Assembly: GCF_963924675.1 (NCBI RefSeq)
Contig: NC_089220.1
Span: 62,072,639 to 62,136,638 of the forward strand
Direction of reading: 5' to 3'
Source of the DNA: Phocoena phocoena
Taxonomy: Eukaryota; Chordata; Mammalia; Artiodactyla; Phocoenidae
DNA length: 64,000 bases
Positions 45,041-57,124 of the stretch are shown piece after piece. The stretch's first letter is position 1. Every line of letters starts with the position of its first letter. Position numbers and translations under genes: made by a program. A model generated the notes under the pieces. It worked only from the letters and a program-made list of their open reading frames with translations, was not told the origin of the DNA and made no database searches.

Positions 45041-45235
45041 TCATACTTCAATCAATTCAACAAACATTTATTGAGCATCCTACTATGTGTCAGACACTAG
45101 GACTATGCTCTACGGGGAATACAGAGATGAAGACAATAGCCTCTATCTGAAAGAAACTTATGATCCAATAAATGAGATCAACCATGTACACAAATGAATC
45201 TAATACAAACTCTAAATATCATGAAAGACTCTAAA
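45041..45235 (-). repeat. L2 3' end, antisense
   Basis: 'AATTCAACAAACATTTATTGAG', 'CATCCTACTATGTGTCAGAC' and 'GGGGAATACAGAGATGAAGAC' are the reverse complement of an L2 terminus. Confidence 0.75.
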
Positions 45236-45780
45236 CAAGTGTTTTGGAGTTCAGATTGCTTCTCGGCTCTGAAAAGTCCTCAGGGAGAGATGACATTCAA
45301 GCTAAGACTGGAAGGATGGACAGGATTCGTAAAATTCTCATTTTGTGCCTTTATGTTCTCATCTGTGAAACAGGGATAATAATACTTCTCACAGGCAATT
45401 CTGCAGTAATGGTTACAGGGTCAATCTAACTTCATGGATAGTTCAGAAGTAGTAGTTACTTCTCAAGGAATGTGTACACGTGCCACTATCTATTATTAAC
45501 TCACTGTTTATGTTTCTGGGTCACCTTTCAAAGCACTTCAGAATGATAAAGCATCAGCCTTATAGTGGAAAGGTGACCTTTTGCAAACCCCACAAAAGTG
45601 TACCATAGGGGTAAATGTACTGCATAGCTGTGTACAAATCTCTGGTTGTTTGTATATTGGTTGCTATGTGTTGAGGTGATTCAGGTAGGTAAGCTCTTTT
45701 CTACGAGTAAAAGGTAAAGGACACCTAACCCTCTTGTTCCACAAAGTGCCTCTCACATCTGTCTTGACTTTTCTGGTTCC
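45236..45780. other. Unassigned; short MIR-like trace at 45345-45395
   Basis: 'TCTCATCTGTGAAACAGGGA' and 'TAATAATACTTCTCAC' suggest a MIR fragment in sense. Nothing else is identified. Confidence 0.35.
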
Positions 45781-46110
45781 ACTGCTCTGCTTTGATTCAG
45801 GCCCTTATCACTTCACTACTGGAGTACCACACTTTTCTTCCCAATGATGTCTTGGTATCTAAGCCTGCTCACTGTTGTTCTTTTACACAAACCACCACCA
45901 AGTTAATTTCCCTAACTTGGTGCTCTGTTCACATCACTTTTTTCAGAAGTCCTTCAGTGGCTCTCTCCAGAGAGAATCCAGACCCTAGGGCCTGCCATCC
46001 TGGACTCTTCACAACCTGAACCCAACACGTTAGTCTAGCCTTAAATCCCACGCCACTCCCACATCTGTGGCTTTGCTTATACACCTCTCACTGACTAAAA
46101 CACTCAGCCC
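45781..46110 (+). repeat. L2 3' UTR, sense
   Basis: 'CAGAAGTCCTTCAGTGGCTC', 'GAATCCAGACCCTAGGGCC' and 'CTCTTCACAACCTGAACCC' follow L2 order. Confidence 0.6.
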
Positions 46111-46349
46111 CCCATCTCATATACCAAGATAGTAACCACCCCTCAATGCCCGCCCAGTTCAACTCTAGCCCTCCACCAACATTCTATACATACTGTTTGG
46201 TATCGTGCATATCTGAGTACATGGTATTCATCAGGATATGTAACATTAGCTGCTTATAATATAATCCAGTAACACAATATTGTTTCCTGTGCAGAGCTTT
46301 GCTTATTTTAGACACTCAATAACTTGTTTAATTATACAAGTATCTAGTA

Positions 46350-46790
46350 ATAACAATACTAATATTTAACATTTATTAACTACTGTGATTCAGGTGCTCC
46401 TTTAATTCTTTACATTGCGTCACCTCATTTTATCTTCTCAAGAACCCTCTGGAGTAGGTATTGTTATTATCCCCATTAAGAGATGAGTAATCTGAGGCGC
46501 AAGGAGTCATTTGCACAAACTTACGCACCTAGTGAGTTGGACTCAGGTCGTTTTACTCCTGTTACTCTTAATGAATCTACTATGCCAGCTCCAGTGTTTT
46601 CTTTTTTTCAGTCTTTTACAATCTATAAAGCACTTTCACTTACATGATGTTCATCTTGTCTTTAAATAAATTAATGAGGTTGGAATTGTTATCCTCTCTT
46701 GCCAGATGTGGAAACTGAGGCTTCGTGGCAGGTCCAAAGTTATCTAGTGAGTCACAGACTGAGGATTTGAGCACTAGAGGTCATTCCTCC
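46350..46790 (-). repeat. Two adjacent MIR-type elements, antisense
   Basis: The first (46350-46590) shows 'TAACATTTATTAACTACTG', 'TTATTATCCCCATTAAGAGATG' and 'CAAACTTACGCACCTAG'. The second (46605-46790) shows 'CAATCTATAAAGCACTTTCAC', 'GATGTGGAAACTGAGGC' and 'AGTTATCTAGTGAG', closer to MIR3. Confidence 0.75.
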
Positions 46791-48061
46791 TTAGTACTGT
46801 AAGGGGTCATAGCCGTGTGTCCACACAACAAAAACAGAGGCAAGTAGGTGCCAATAAGTGGAAATGTAGCCAGGGAGCTTTTCAAGATCAGTGTGTGAAG
46901 CTAGTGCATTCTTGGTGCTAACTGGCCATCTGGCAACGTGACCCGAGTAACAAAATAGGGGAGTCGCACCCACTGAGCTCTAATCTTGCCTTTCTAATCT
47001 CCCCTGCCATATGCGAACTCATACTGGTTTGGGGGAGGAGTATTTGATCCTTAGTTTCTGGGAAATGCCTTTGTTTTAGTTTGGGTTCCCCCCAGATAAG
47101 ACAAGAATTTTGTAGTTTACTTGGGAGATGATTCTAGGAAAGAGTAAAGGAATGGTGAGAGTGGGAATGAGGAGAAGATGGTAGTAAAAGGTGTGTTATC
47201 AAGATGGTTGCTGGGCAAAGGTAGATCCATTACACCTGGATACTTGAGAAATATACAGAATGCTTTCCAGAATTTTCCATCCCAAAGACAGAAGGCTAGA
47301 GCATTTATCCACTCTCCTTGCCCCCATTGGTTGAGAGTGCCCTGGAGGAATTAGCTCCCCCCACTTCTGGACTGCCTTTGCAGATCAGTCCAGGAACCTC
47401 CTGTATTTTTGGAGAAGACAATGGGGCAGAAAGATGAAACACAGTGCATGCTGAAGTGAGAAGTATGAGTCTGAACTTGCATCTATTGTCCGCCATAGCC
47501 ATGGTTATAACCAGAGGTAGGCTGAGGGTATGCAACACAGGGCACCAGAGGCTTCTCTTCTACCTATTGAAATTTACCTGAAGAATTTTTAAATCCCCAC
47601 AGACCACCTGAAGATTTAATTCTTTGAATCATAACTCTTTGGCACTATCCTAAAATATCTTAACTAATCTAAATATATATCCTAATCATAATATACTTTC
47701 AACAGTATAGATTCTAATCATTTAAAAACTTCCCATTTAAGAATTGTGACCAATATAGTCTATACCAAGATAGCTCAGTCCTAAAGTTATCACTTTAGAT
47801 ATATCAAGTTTATTCGACTTTGTGACAAATACCCATGGACACTATTAAAAGATGATGGTTAAAAAGTATACATTCGTAATGTAGGAAGCAAAAATAAGTT
47901 TATGAAGACACTTTGAAAAGGTTTCAATTAACACTAGTAGGTTGTTTTTTTCCCCCCATGAATATATTATTAGTTGAGTTGTAGTAATATAGTAAGTAAT
48001 AAAGAGGATAGGTTTTAGAATCAGACAAACCCATTAACTGAGAGTTTGAATTTGAGCCAGT
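46791..48061. other. No recognisable feature
   Basis: This is unassigned sequence. The 60-77 codon minus-strand frames (46791-46973, 47305-47538) have no familiar content. Confidence 0.4.
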
Positions 48062-48480
48062 GTGTCAGTCAGCTATTGCTGCAATAGTGTTATGTAACAA
48101 ATAGCCCCCAAATTTCAATGGTTTACACATATATTTCTTGTTCACAAAGTCTTTGGACAGATTATGATTCTACTGGGCTCAGCCAGGATTGGCTTGGTTT
48201 GGCTTCAGACTTCAAGTTAGGTTCTTGTCTACTTTAGTTTCTCTTTATTTTCCTTGGAATAGTAGCAGGTTCTTTTCATGGTGAATAGCAGAAGCACAAG
48301 AAAGAAACCAACTCACACAAAGCACATTTAATCCTTGGTTCACTTCTGCTCACATATCCTTGGTCAAAGTAAGTTGCATCAACTAATCTCCATGTGAATG
48401 GGGTGAGGAAATATACCCTGCCTACTTTTGTGGAAGGTGTTGAAAAGTCACATGGCAGAGGGAGGCAGTGAAGAATTAAG
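48062..48480 (-). mobile_element. MaLR/ERVL-like LTR, antisense, decayed
   Basis: 'GTCAGCTATTGCTGC', 'GTAACAAATAGCCCCCAAA' and 'AATGGTTTACACATATATTTC' resemble the reverse complement of an MLT1-type LTR 3' end. Similarity fades toward 48480. Confidence 0.55.
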
Positions 48481-48799
48481 AATGATAATCCAATCTACCT
48501 GTTATATAAAGTAGGGATAATGATATTTACTGATATTTAATGTCATAAGGATTAAATTAGAGAACTTGTGTGAAGTGAATATTACCATTGTGGTACCTAG
48601 TAATTGATCACCAAATATTAATTCTCTCTATTTTATCCCCTTCCCTAACCATTGGGAGAAAGGTAGAAGGACACAATCCTTCCTTTCTTTAATTAAGGAG
48701 AAAAAATGGTCAATCTTGTTAGGCAAAGTGAAGAAAAAACACTTTCATTAATTTTTTTAACACTTCAATACTTTAATGTTTATTTCCTACCATGTTTCA

Positions 48800-50280
48800 T
48801 CCTACTTAACTGCAAAATAGCCATCAAAATCAGGAAAATAACATTGATATACCACTACTGTCTAATTCTCAGTTGCCTTTAAAGTTTTCCCAATTGTCTG
48901 AAGAGTCCAGGTCAGAATCATGCAATGCTTCTAGTTGTCTATTACCTTAGTCCCCCTTAATCTGGAACAGTTTCTCGGTCTTTAATTGACTTTCATAACT
49001 ATATTAGTTTTCTACACTGTGTAGCAATTGCCACAAACTTAGCAGCTTGAAACTCTACACATTTAAAATTTCAAGTTATGTGGATCCAGTCCAGTTTAAC
49101 TGAGTTCTACACTTAAGGGTCTCACCAGGCTGGATTCTATGTGTCAGCCAGTGCTATGGTCCGATCAGAGAAATATCTGCTTCCAAGCTCCCTCAGGTTG
49201 TTAGCAGAATCTGTTTCCTTGCTGCTTCAGGATTGAGGCTTTAGTTTCTTTCTGGAAGCCACTCTTAGCTCCTAGAGGCTGTCCACAGTTCCAGCCATGT
49301 GAGCTTCTCCAACATGGCCACTTGCTTCACAGCAACTTACTTAAGGCCAATAAGAGGAAATGTCTCCAGCACCTCTGCTAATAAGATGGAATCTTATATA
49401 CAGCATATGTAATTGTGGAGTGACATCCATCACCTTTGCCATATCCTATTGGTTAAAAGCAAGTCATAGCCCTTTCAAACTGAAAGGGAGGAGATTACAC
49501 AAAAGTGTGAACACCAAAGGAGGGGGATCATGGAGGGGGGCGTCACCTTAGGTTGTGTCCATGACAATGACCTTGACACTTTTGAAAATTACTTTATGGA
49601 ATATTCCTCAGGTTGGGTTTTTATAAAATATTCCTCAGTTTGGATTTGTCCAATGTTCCCTTATGATTCAATCATGATCATGTAAGGAATCTTCTTCCAG
49701 AATAATAGAGATGTTGAACTCTTCACATTGCTTGGTGTCTCATGATTTCTGTTTGCCCTATTATTGATATTCACATTGATCACTTGAATTAAGTAATATC
49801 TGCCAGGGCTTCTTCACTGTAAAGTTACTCTTTTCCGTTGTGGAATTAATAAGTGTTTTGTAGAGAGATGCTTTAAAACTATGTAAATATCCCATTCCTC
49901 ATCTCACTTTCAATCAATCAACTTATTTAATAACTAAATTTAATAATTTAGTTATTTATTTAATCACTATGGACTCATGATTTACTATTTAATTCAATAT
50001 GTTATAAATAATTACTAAAATTATTTGTTCTGGTACTCAAATTGCCCCAGATTTATCCAGTGGAAGTTCCTTCGAGTTGGCTTGTGTGTTCTTTTAATAT
50101 GTCTCCATCATTCTTTGAGCACTTTCTTCCTTTCTGACACAATAAGATATCAAGACTCATGTACTTTCCTTGGCACAAATGCTGAAATCAGCCATTACTC
50201 CAAGGAGTCCTTTACCAATGCTCTTTGTGTGGAGTCAAATAACTGTCTGGGGTCACTTGCTCTCAGCCTGAAGAACTTCC
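48800..50280 (-). repeat. L1M 3' UTR, antisense, split by an MLT1-like LTR
   Basis: Part one (48800-49003) has 'AATTCTCAGTTGCCTTTAAAG' and 'CCTTAATCTGGAACAGTTTC'. Part two (49560-50280) resumes with 'GACCTTGACACTTTTGAAAA', 'TCAGTTTGGATTTGTCCAATG', 'TAATTCAATATG' and 'CAAATTGCCCCAGATTTATC'. Together they follow antisense L1M 3' UTR order. Confidence 0.65.
49004..49555 (-). mobile_element. MLT1-like LTR inserted in L1M
   Basis: It starts 'TATATTAGTTTTCTACACTG', followed by 'GCAATTGCCACAAACTTAGC', 'CTCCTAGAGGCTGTCCAC' and 'CATATCCTATTGGTTAAAAGC'. The flanks catAac and catGac could be the short duplication of an LTR insertion. No internal region is present. Confidence 0.65.
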
Positions 50281-52550
50281 TTTAGTATTTCTTGTAAGGT
50301 GGGCCTGCTGGCAGCAAATTCTCTCAGTTTTTGTTTATTTGAGAAAGTCTTTATTTTACCTTCATTTTTGAAAGGTAGCATTGCTAGATATAGGCATCTT
50401 GGTTAATATATATATATATATTTTAATCTTTTAGTACTTTACCTATTTATCTCACTTGCTTCTGGCCTCCTTTGTTTCTGCTGAGAAGTTAGTAATAATG
50501 TTATTGATGTTCCCTTATAACTGACTCGTCTCTTTCATCTTGCTGCTTTCAAGATTTTCTCCTTGTCTTTAAGCATTTTTACTGTGCTGTATCTGTGGGT
50601 CTCTTTGAGTTTATCCTACTTGGAGTTTGTTGAGCTTCCTGGATGTGCAGGTTATTGTTTTCCAGTAAATTTGGGAAGTTTTCAGTCATTATTTTTTGAA
50701 TTTTTTTCTTCTCTTTTCTCTCCTCTCGTTCTGATATTCCCATTACTTGTATGTTGGCACATCTAATGGTGTCCCACATCTTGGAAGTTCTATTCATTTC
50801 TCTTCATGCATTTTTCTCTCTGTTCTTCAGCTTCCATAATCTCTATCAGTCTATCCTCAAGGTCACTAATTCTTACTTCTGCCAATTCAATTCTCTACAG
50901 CCCTTTTAGTGAATATTTTATTTCAGATATTTTAGTTTTCAACTTCAGAATTTCCATTTGGTTCTTGTTTTTATAATTTCACTTACTGCTATTTCATATT
51001 GGATACCATATTGGTATCATATTTGATACCATATTGGTATCAAATATGAAATATTTGGTATCAAATATGAAATAGCAATAAGCACTGTCATCATACCTTC
51101 CTTTACTTCTTTAGTCATTCTTTCCTTTAGTTCTGTGAATGTATATGTAATGGCTACTTTGAAATATTTTTCTATTACATCTGATATCTAGTCACTTTTA
51201 CACATGGTTTATGGCTCCTGCTTCTTTTTCCTGGTGTATGAGTTATATTGTCCTGTATCTCTGCCTGCCTCACAATTTTTTGTTGGAAACTGTAAGTTTT
51301 AGATAACATATTGCAGCAACTCTGGGTACTGTTCGTCCCCCATTCCCCCACCCAGTGGGCTTGTTAGTGCTTGTTATTTGCTTATTTCTTTGTTTATTGG
51401 TAGGCTGATTATTTTAGTGAAATCTGTTTTTATCCCACGGTGTTAAGCTGCTGATGTTGCTTCTCAAGGAAGTACAACTTTGGGGATGCTCACAGCCCCT
51501 CTTTCTCTGAGTACACCCAGCTGTTATACTTCACTAATTGCTGGCTGATTACTCTATTGTTTTCAACAATGCCCTGGGGAATTAATTCCTGTACAAATGA
51601 ATACAATCAAATTGTGGCTCCTTTGAAGTAGTAGTTTCTGATGTCAGTGTTTGATATTTGTTCTGACTCCAGGAGGGCTCCTTCCAGCTATTTTATTCTC
51701 CTTTCTCCCCTGCACACTAGCCAGCCTCAGTCTTGGCTGTATCTTCATTAGATTCATAAATCAGATCTCCTCGCAATTGCCTTCCATTACCCCTCTACTA
51801 TTCCTAAGAGCACCCTTAGGCTTAACTTTTCCACTTTCTGTGGCAAATGAATTCTGTTCCTTTGGGAAGAGATTAGGAGCTATCTGGTTCATGGCCTGCC
51901 TCTCCCCCTCCACCCCCTGAGGCAAACTCTCTGAGCCAGGGCTCTGTACCTGGGCATAGGGACAATGAGGTCCTCTTAACTTGCTTCTTCTGGTATGGAA
52001 CCATCACCTCAGGAACTGGGGGAAGAGTTATGAGGGCCCTAGTATTTCCAGCGTGCCACTCTGAAGGTAGAGTCTGTGTTCCACAGCTGCAGTTTGGGCA
52101 GAAGGGATCCCTCACCTCTTGACTGTACAGACTCAGGACTTAGCCTCAGCAACAGGCAGTTAGGGGCAGAGTGAAAAATGCTGAAGTCCTGCTAGTCCCA
52201 GGAAGAAAGTCCTCCATCTGGGAGCTGGGGGGAGAGGAAGCCCTGTCCTCTGGGCTGGAGTGGAGTCTTTGCCTCACTGATTTGGGAGGAGAGAGGAAGG
52301 GTGTGGTCTCGTTCAAATAATGCAGACTTGTCTTTCTTACCTAATTTTTTTTTAACCTAGATTTTCTTGAATAGATGATTTCTTCATTTGCCATTTGCCC
52401 TTAAGACCATTTCCAGAGGCTTTGAATGGTCTATTTTTGTTTGTTTCTTTGTTGTTTGTAATTTTGACCAGTTTTAAATAATAATTTTGACCAGTGTTGA
52501 CCATTTCACTGGGGAGCAAGTCAACAGAGCTTCTCATGTTGTCACGCCAG
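50281..52550 (-). repeat. L1M-type non-coding region, antisense
   Basis: 'TATTTCTTGTAAGGTGGGCC', 'AGAAAGTCTTTATTTTACC', 'TTGCTGCTTTCAAGATTTTC', 'AATTTGGGAAGTTTTCAGTC' and 'GATGGATAATTTC'-type words occur in the order I associate with ancient L1M terminal sequence. It ends near 52550 with 'CTCATGTTGTCACGCCAG'. The exact subfamily and the relation to the adjoining 3' UTR part are uncertain. Confidence 0.5.
50987..51077. repeat. 91-bp near-perfect palindrome with internal direct repeats
   Basis: The outer arms tgctatttcatattggatacc (50987-51007) and the reverse complement of 51057-51077 agree at 20 of 21 positions. The interior holds two direct copies of gataccatattggtatca and further GGTATC/GATACC inversions. 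Confidence 0.85.
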
Positions 52551-52599
52551 AAATTAATCTCACAAAATTTTAAACTAAAATTTTAACTGCTTAGCTGCA

Positions 52600-52960
52600 T
52601 TGTTTTTGTATAAGCATGACCCATAGCCCATATACATTTCTGAGTTTCTACATATCAGAGTTCTTTTACATTATCCATAATTGCAACTTTTCCCAGGACC
52701 TTTGTACTATCTGTTCCCTCTGCCTAGAAAGAACTCCCTTTCCCCAGATATTTGCATGGTTTACTCCCTCTCCTCATTCAGATGATTGCTCAAGAATCAT
52801 CTTTTTAGCAAGGCTTTCTTTCACCACCCTATTCAACACTGAATTCTCCACCCCCAAACTTATCCACCTTTTGCATTATTTTTTTGATCAGCGACTTTAA
52901 AAAAAAATCTCTTTTGTTCACTGCTGAATCCTCAGCACCTTAAGTGTCCTGCACTAAAAA
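52600..52960 (+). repeat. L2 3' UTR, sense
   Basis: 'AGGACCTTTGTACTATCTG', 'TTCCCTCTGCCTAGAAAG', 'GATTGCTCAAGAATCATC' and 'GCTGAATCCTCAGCACC' are decayed but in L2 order. Confidence 0.7.
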
Positions 52961-53029
52961 ATTTTGTTAAAATAATATTCTTGGCACCTTTCATGTGTTA
53001 AATCATCTAATGTAGATCTATGATCAAAA

Positions 53030-53165
53030 ATAGTAATAATAATTAATAACTAGTAACAATGCTTCCTACTCTCTAGACATGGAAACTAGGTAGAGAAGTT
53101 GAATGCAATCAGGATAGTAGAGGCTGAATTTGAACCCAAGCCACTTGACTGTTAGATTAAATTTC
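53030..53165 (-). repeat. MIR fragment, antisense
   Basis: 'AATAATAATTAATAACTAG', 'CATGGAAACTAGGTAGAG' and 'GAATTTGAACCCAAGCC' match MIR reverse-complement order. Confidence 0.6.
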
Positions 53166-54096
53166 CATTCTTCTCACTCCCAGATACTGGTTTCCTTTCC
53201 AGAGCACTAACTCAACTAATTCCAGTTAACATGTTAAAAAGACATTTGTTGACACTAGTTAGGATTATTAAGATTCTGTAATACTCACGTTTTAATAATG
53301 AAATCTTAAAAATCAAATGCCTTCAGGCTTTTAAAAAGGTAATATTTCTAACAAGAGGTAGAGGGGATTATTTCTTAAAGAAATTTGGTGCTTCTCAAAT
53401 AAGGAGTGGCCTATTTGCCTTGCGTATGGGCAACATGCGCTGAATTAAATGAGGTATAATAGCTGTGAAATGTACAGTTAGTGCACACTCTTAATTTCTA
53501 GGAATTATGTTAATGCAGCTGGGTGTTACATCAACCAATCTCAATGCAAATTATCAAAAAACCGTACACTGAAAAGCATCCCTTTAAAGCCAAATTGGAA
53601 TAGAAACTTCATGATATGTATTAGAACCAACATTCTCATACTTGGTGAAATAGGGAAATAGCACTCACTAGTATTACTGTCCTACCTAACAGAAATAAAA
53701 ATTATAAGATTATACCATGAACTAAATAATAAATGTTATCACTGAGTATATATTGGTGAAATTCTGGGTGACTTTGAAGATTTTCTGTATTTTCTATATA
53801 TTTAAAATAAATGCATCCTTTTTGGAATCAGAAGAAAAGTGGTTAAATGTTAGAAAACACTAGAGAAGCTTGTGTTCATAAGGAGAAGCTTTAATTGCTA
53901 AACATGTAAATAAAGCTGTTTATCTACATGTTATGGATGTTTCTGCATATGTAAACACTTTAACTTATACATTCATTTTATACCAGCACAATTAAGATCT
54001 GCTGCAGCTGAAACTTACTATATAAAGAATATAACTGGATGACTTGACCTTACTTTCTTATGTAAAGACTTCTTGTTATAAAGTTTTAGTCTTTAC
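53166..54096. other. No recognisable feature
   Basis: This is unassigned A/T-rich sequence. No gene or repeat is supported. Confidence 0.4.
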
Positions 54097-54350
54097 TACT
54101 AGAAGAGGTGGCAGAGTAGAGATTAAGAGCTTGGGCTCGGGCCGCACAGCTCAGGTTCAAACCCCAGCTCTATCACTTAGTAGCTGTGAGACAGTGGACA
54201 AGCTACTCATAGCCTCTGTGATTCAGCCTCCTTATCCATAAAACCGAGGCAATAATAGCTCCTGTTTCATAGGGTTATGGTGTGGATTAAATGTGTCAAC
54301 CCCTTAGAACAATTCCCAGTTATGTAAGTATTTGCTATCATGATTATTAC
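54097..54350 (+). repeat. MIR, sense, nearly full length
   Basis: 'GGTGGCAGAGTAGAGATTAAG', 'GGTTCAAACCCCAGCTCTATC', 'CACTTAGTAGCTGTGAGAC' and 'GTGGATTAAATGTGTC' include the tRNA-like B box and the core. Confidence 0.9.
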
Positions 54351-54692
54351 CAAGTTGGAAGGCTCTTCAAGGTAGGGGAGCTACAGTACTTATGACTACC
54401 TTGTGCACATAGAAGAACATCAATAAGTGATTATAGAATGAATAACAGGATTAATTAATCTGAGAACTAAAATTTAAATGAGGACTATATAGTGACTAAA
54501 ACAAAAACTAGAAGGTTTTGTGGACTGTCAAGTGTAAACTTTTTGTCAATATTTCTCTTCAGTTCCCTACTAAGAGTTCTGGGGAGAGGAATCCACTTCT
54601 AATTTTTCATTGTAAGCTCTAGAGATTTTACTGAGGGTACACAAGTAAGAAACAAATTTAGAATGTGTATTAGCGAGGACTCTGTATCAAAG
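54351..54692. other. Unassigned; weak L2 trace at its start
   Basis: 'GGCTCTTCAAGGTAGGGGAG' and 'TCAATAAGTGATTATAGAATG' near 54360-54445 suggest an L2 3' end in sense. The rest is unassigned. Confidence 0.4.
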
Positions 54693-55372
54693 TGTTATGG
54701 ACTTAGGTTAAGCTGCGTGCCGCTGGAAAGCCAATACTCAAGAGAGAAGTGTTGGTAGGAAAGGAAAGGTTGTTTTATTCAGGAGGCCGGGAACCTGGGG
54801 AGAAGGCAGACTCATGTCCAAAAGCTAACTCCCCACTGTCAGCCAGGGGACCAGAGCTTTTAGGGATATATAGGCAGATGGAGGGGGCTACATGTAGAAT
54901 GGCACAGTCAGCTCTGACAGTCATCTTGAAATTGGTCATGCAGTGGTCTGATCAGTGTCATCTTGATTTTTTTAGTACAATTAATCTTCATTTCCAGGCT
55001 TGGTGTGTTCCTATGTCTTTGAGGACAGTTCTTGGAATTGTGTAAGATGGAGCAGCTTAGGTCATAGCTACCATCTGGTCATCATGTAGTTAAATTCTTC
55101 CACCTTGTGAGGGTTTCAGTATCTGCAAAACTGCTCAACGGATATGCCTCAGAATACCCTTGAGGAGGAACTAAAGGTCCTTGATTTTGTTTAATGGCTA
55201 AACTATTATTATTTTGTCTTGTTTGACTGCTTTTCTTTGCTTCTGCATTTTCTCACTTCTCTGAATAAATTTATTCTTTAGCTAAAGTTTTTCTACAGAC
55301 AGGAGGCAGGCAGAGGACATGGGGAGGGTGTTTCTGTCCTGGGAAGGCCCCATAGGGTCCTGCTCTGTTACA
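54693..55372 (-). mobile_element. Solo LTR of an ERV1-like element, 4-bp duplication
   Basis: The 680-bp unit on the minus strand begins TGTAACAGAGCAGGACCC and ends CCATAACA, the TG...CA ends of a retroviral LTR. The flanking tetranucleotide AAAG occurs at 54689-54692 and 55373-55376. On the minus strand a TATA-box-like CCTATATATCCC (near 54870) lies about 90 bases before AATAAA (near 54773), which is followed by some 75 bases to the end. That is a sensible promoter, R and U5 layout. No internal sequence is attached, so it probably formed by LTR-LTR recombination. The 4-bp duplication fits gammaretrovirus-like (ERV1) integrases. The family name is unknown. Confidence 0.8.
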
Positions 55373-55837
55373 AAAGTAATAGAACCCCAATTCTAATTAG
55401 TTCATGTAAAAGAAAAAAAAGGAGGCGTTAAGTGCTTATATAACTATACCACAAGAGGAGAGGCACTAAAGCTGGCCTTCAGAATACCTAGAATCAGGTG
55501 AGTCAGTCTGTCTGCCCAGCTGTTTCTCACATGCATTCTCTCTCTTGATCTTACTCCTTACTCTTTGCCTCTTGTTCTCTTTCTCTCTTCCATGTTGGCT
55601 TTGTTCTCTCCCATTGCAGGCAGTTTCTGTGTAGGATAGGGGGCATGGCTACCAGCAGCCTAAGGTCACATCTTCAAATCTTCTCAGAGAGGAGAGAAAT
55701 CTTATCCAATATCTCCCATTATAAAACATACCAGGGGTGGCTTTCTGGGGTCCTGCTTGGCTATTTTTCCCTGAATCAATCATGATGTCTGGGAAGGAGG
55801 ATTACATAATACAGGTAATGGTCTCCCTCTCCGGAGT
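55373..55837. other. Unassigned C/T-rich sequence
   Basis: This is pyrimidine-rich unassigned sequence. It could belong to an older interspersed repeat that I cannot name. Confidence 0.35.
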
Positions 55838-56035
55838 CTGTTATTGTTATTTGCTTGTTTATTTGGACTGGCTGGATTATTTTAGTAAACTAAATTTAGT
55901 AAACTAAAATTCTTTTAGTAAATTCCCCGACAGTGTGAAGCCTCTGATGCTACTCCTTAGGGAGCGTATCTCAGGGTATGCCCACAGTTACTCTTTCCAT
56001 GACTACACCCAGCTATTAAAATCCACTAATGTCTA
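55838..56035 (-). repeat. Second copy of the repeat segment at about 51370-51560
   Basis: 'TTATTTGCTTGTTTATTTGG', 'GATTATTTTAGTAAACTAAA', 'AAGCCTCTGATGCTACTCC' and 'CTACACCCAGCTATTAAAATC' parallel 'TTATTTGCTTATTTCTTTG', 'GATTATTTTAGTGAAATC', 'AAGCTGCTGATGTTGCTTC' and 'GTACACCCAGCTGTTATAC' at 51370-51560. A 15-bp tandem TTTAGTAAACTAAA unit lies at 55881-55908. Confidence 0.6.
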
Positions 56036-57124
56036 GGAGTGGAAGAGAACTGGTCCCCCCAAAGCAGGTGGACAGGTAGCCCAGACAGACTGCTGTAGCA
56101 ATGCCAAATATTAGGCAACTATATACCAATTGTGTCTACCATGTGAAAACACTTAAGGGACTTAAGAGACTCTATTAAATTATGGAATGCACCACTAAGG
56201 TAGGACATAGACACTTAACAAAATATTCCAGAGCAGGAATACTCGCAGCTCTCAGTGAGGATTAGATGAAGGATTAATATGATCATCTACCTTCTCCCAC
56301 TTCTTTAGGCTCAATGATTACAGTTACAGTACTCTACTTGGAAAACAGTTAAAGCCTAACAGTGTTTCCAAGATCACTAACTGTCCCTAATTTTCTATTA
56401 AAGTAAAATATACATTATTTTTCTATCAATGCAAAACATACAATTTAGTGCCTTTAGTCTTTCTCTCGTTCTTCTGAGTTTTCTTGGATTAGCCTGGGGG
56501 AGAATGAAGGCTTGGAATAATCATTATGTGAAGCATGGTAAACACTGATGTACCAAAAGATTTCTAAGCCACTGTGAAGGCCAATTAAAATTGGATGGCT
56601 TAAATTGGAAGCAGTGCAAGAGTAATGGCCTTTTAACTCCTTATTTAAATTCATGATATTATAGCCACACTACCAATTAATGTATATATACATAATATTT
56701 CAGTGTGCACCAGAACTCTCTTTCTATGTATATATAATGTTTAAATATATAGCAGAACTCTTTCCACATAAAAGTTTAGGTAATGGCCCCAGTACCTTGG
56801 CTATTCACAGAGTGCTGCCAGGCACTGCGTATTTATAGTTCATTGTATACATCCTGTTTGTACTGAAAATCTCATGGCTTACAGAAGCTACCCATGGCTA
56901 CCTGTTTCTTAATCAGATAATAGCTGATCAATTTCCTAGTTAGATGGAAATATCTTGTTTTATTCACAATTTAGTGTTTTAAACTAAGCTCTTGCTTTTT
57001 TTTACTTTAAATTCTCTTAACAATTAAAATCTCATACCTAGATAGAAAGCAATAAAGAATTTCCTATGAAATATATTTTTTGTTTTTATGACAAGTGTCT
57101 TAAAATCTATATCTTTAATTAAAA
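56036..57124. other. No recognisable feature
   Basis: This is unassigned A/T-rich sequence with short TATATA runs near 56688 and 56732. No gene is supported. Confidence 0.4.
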
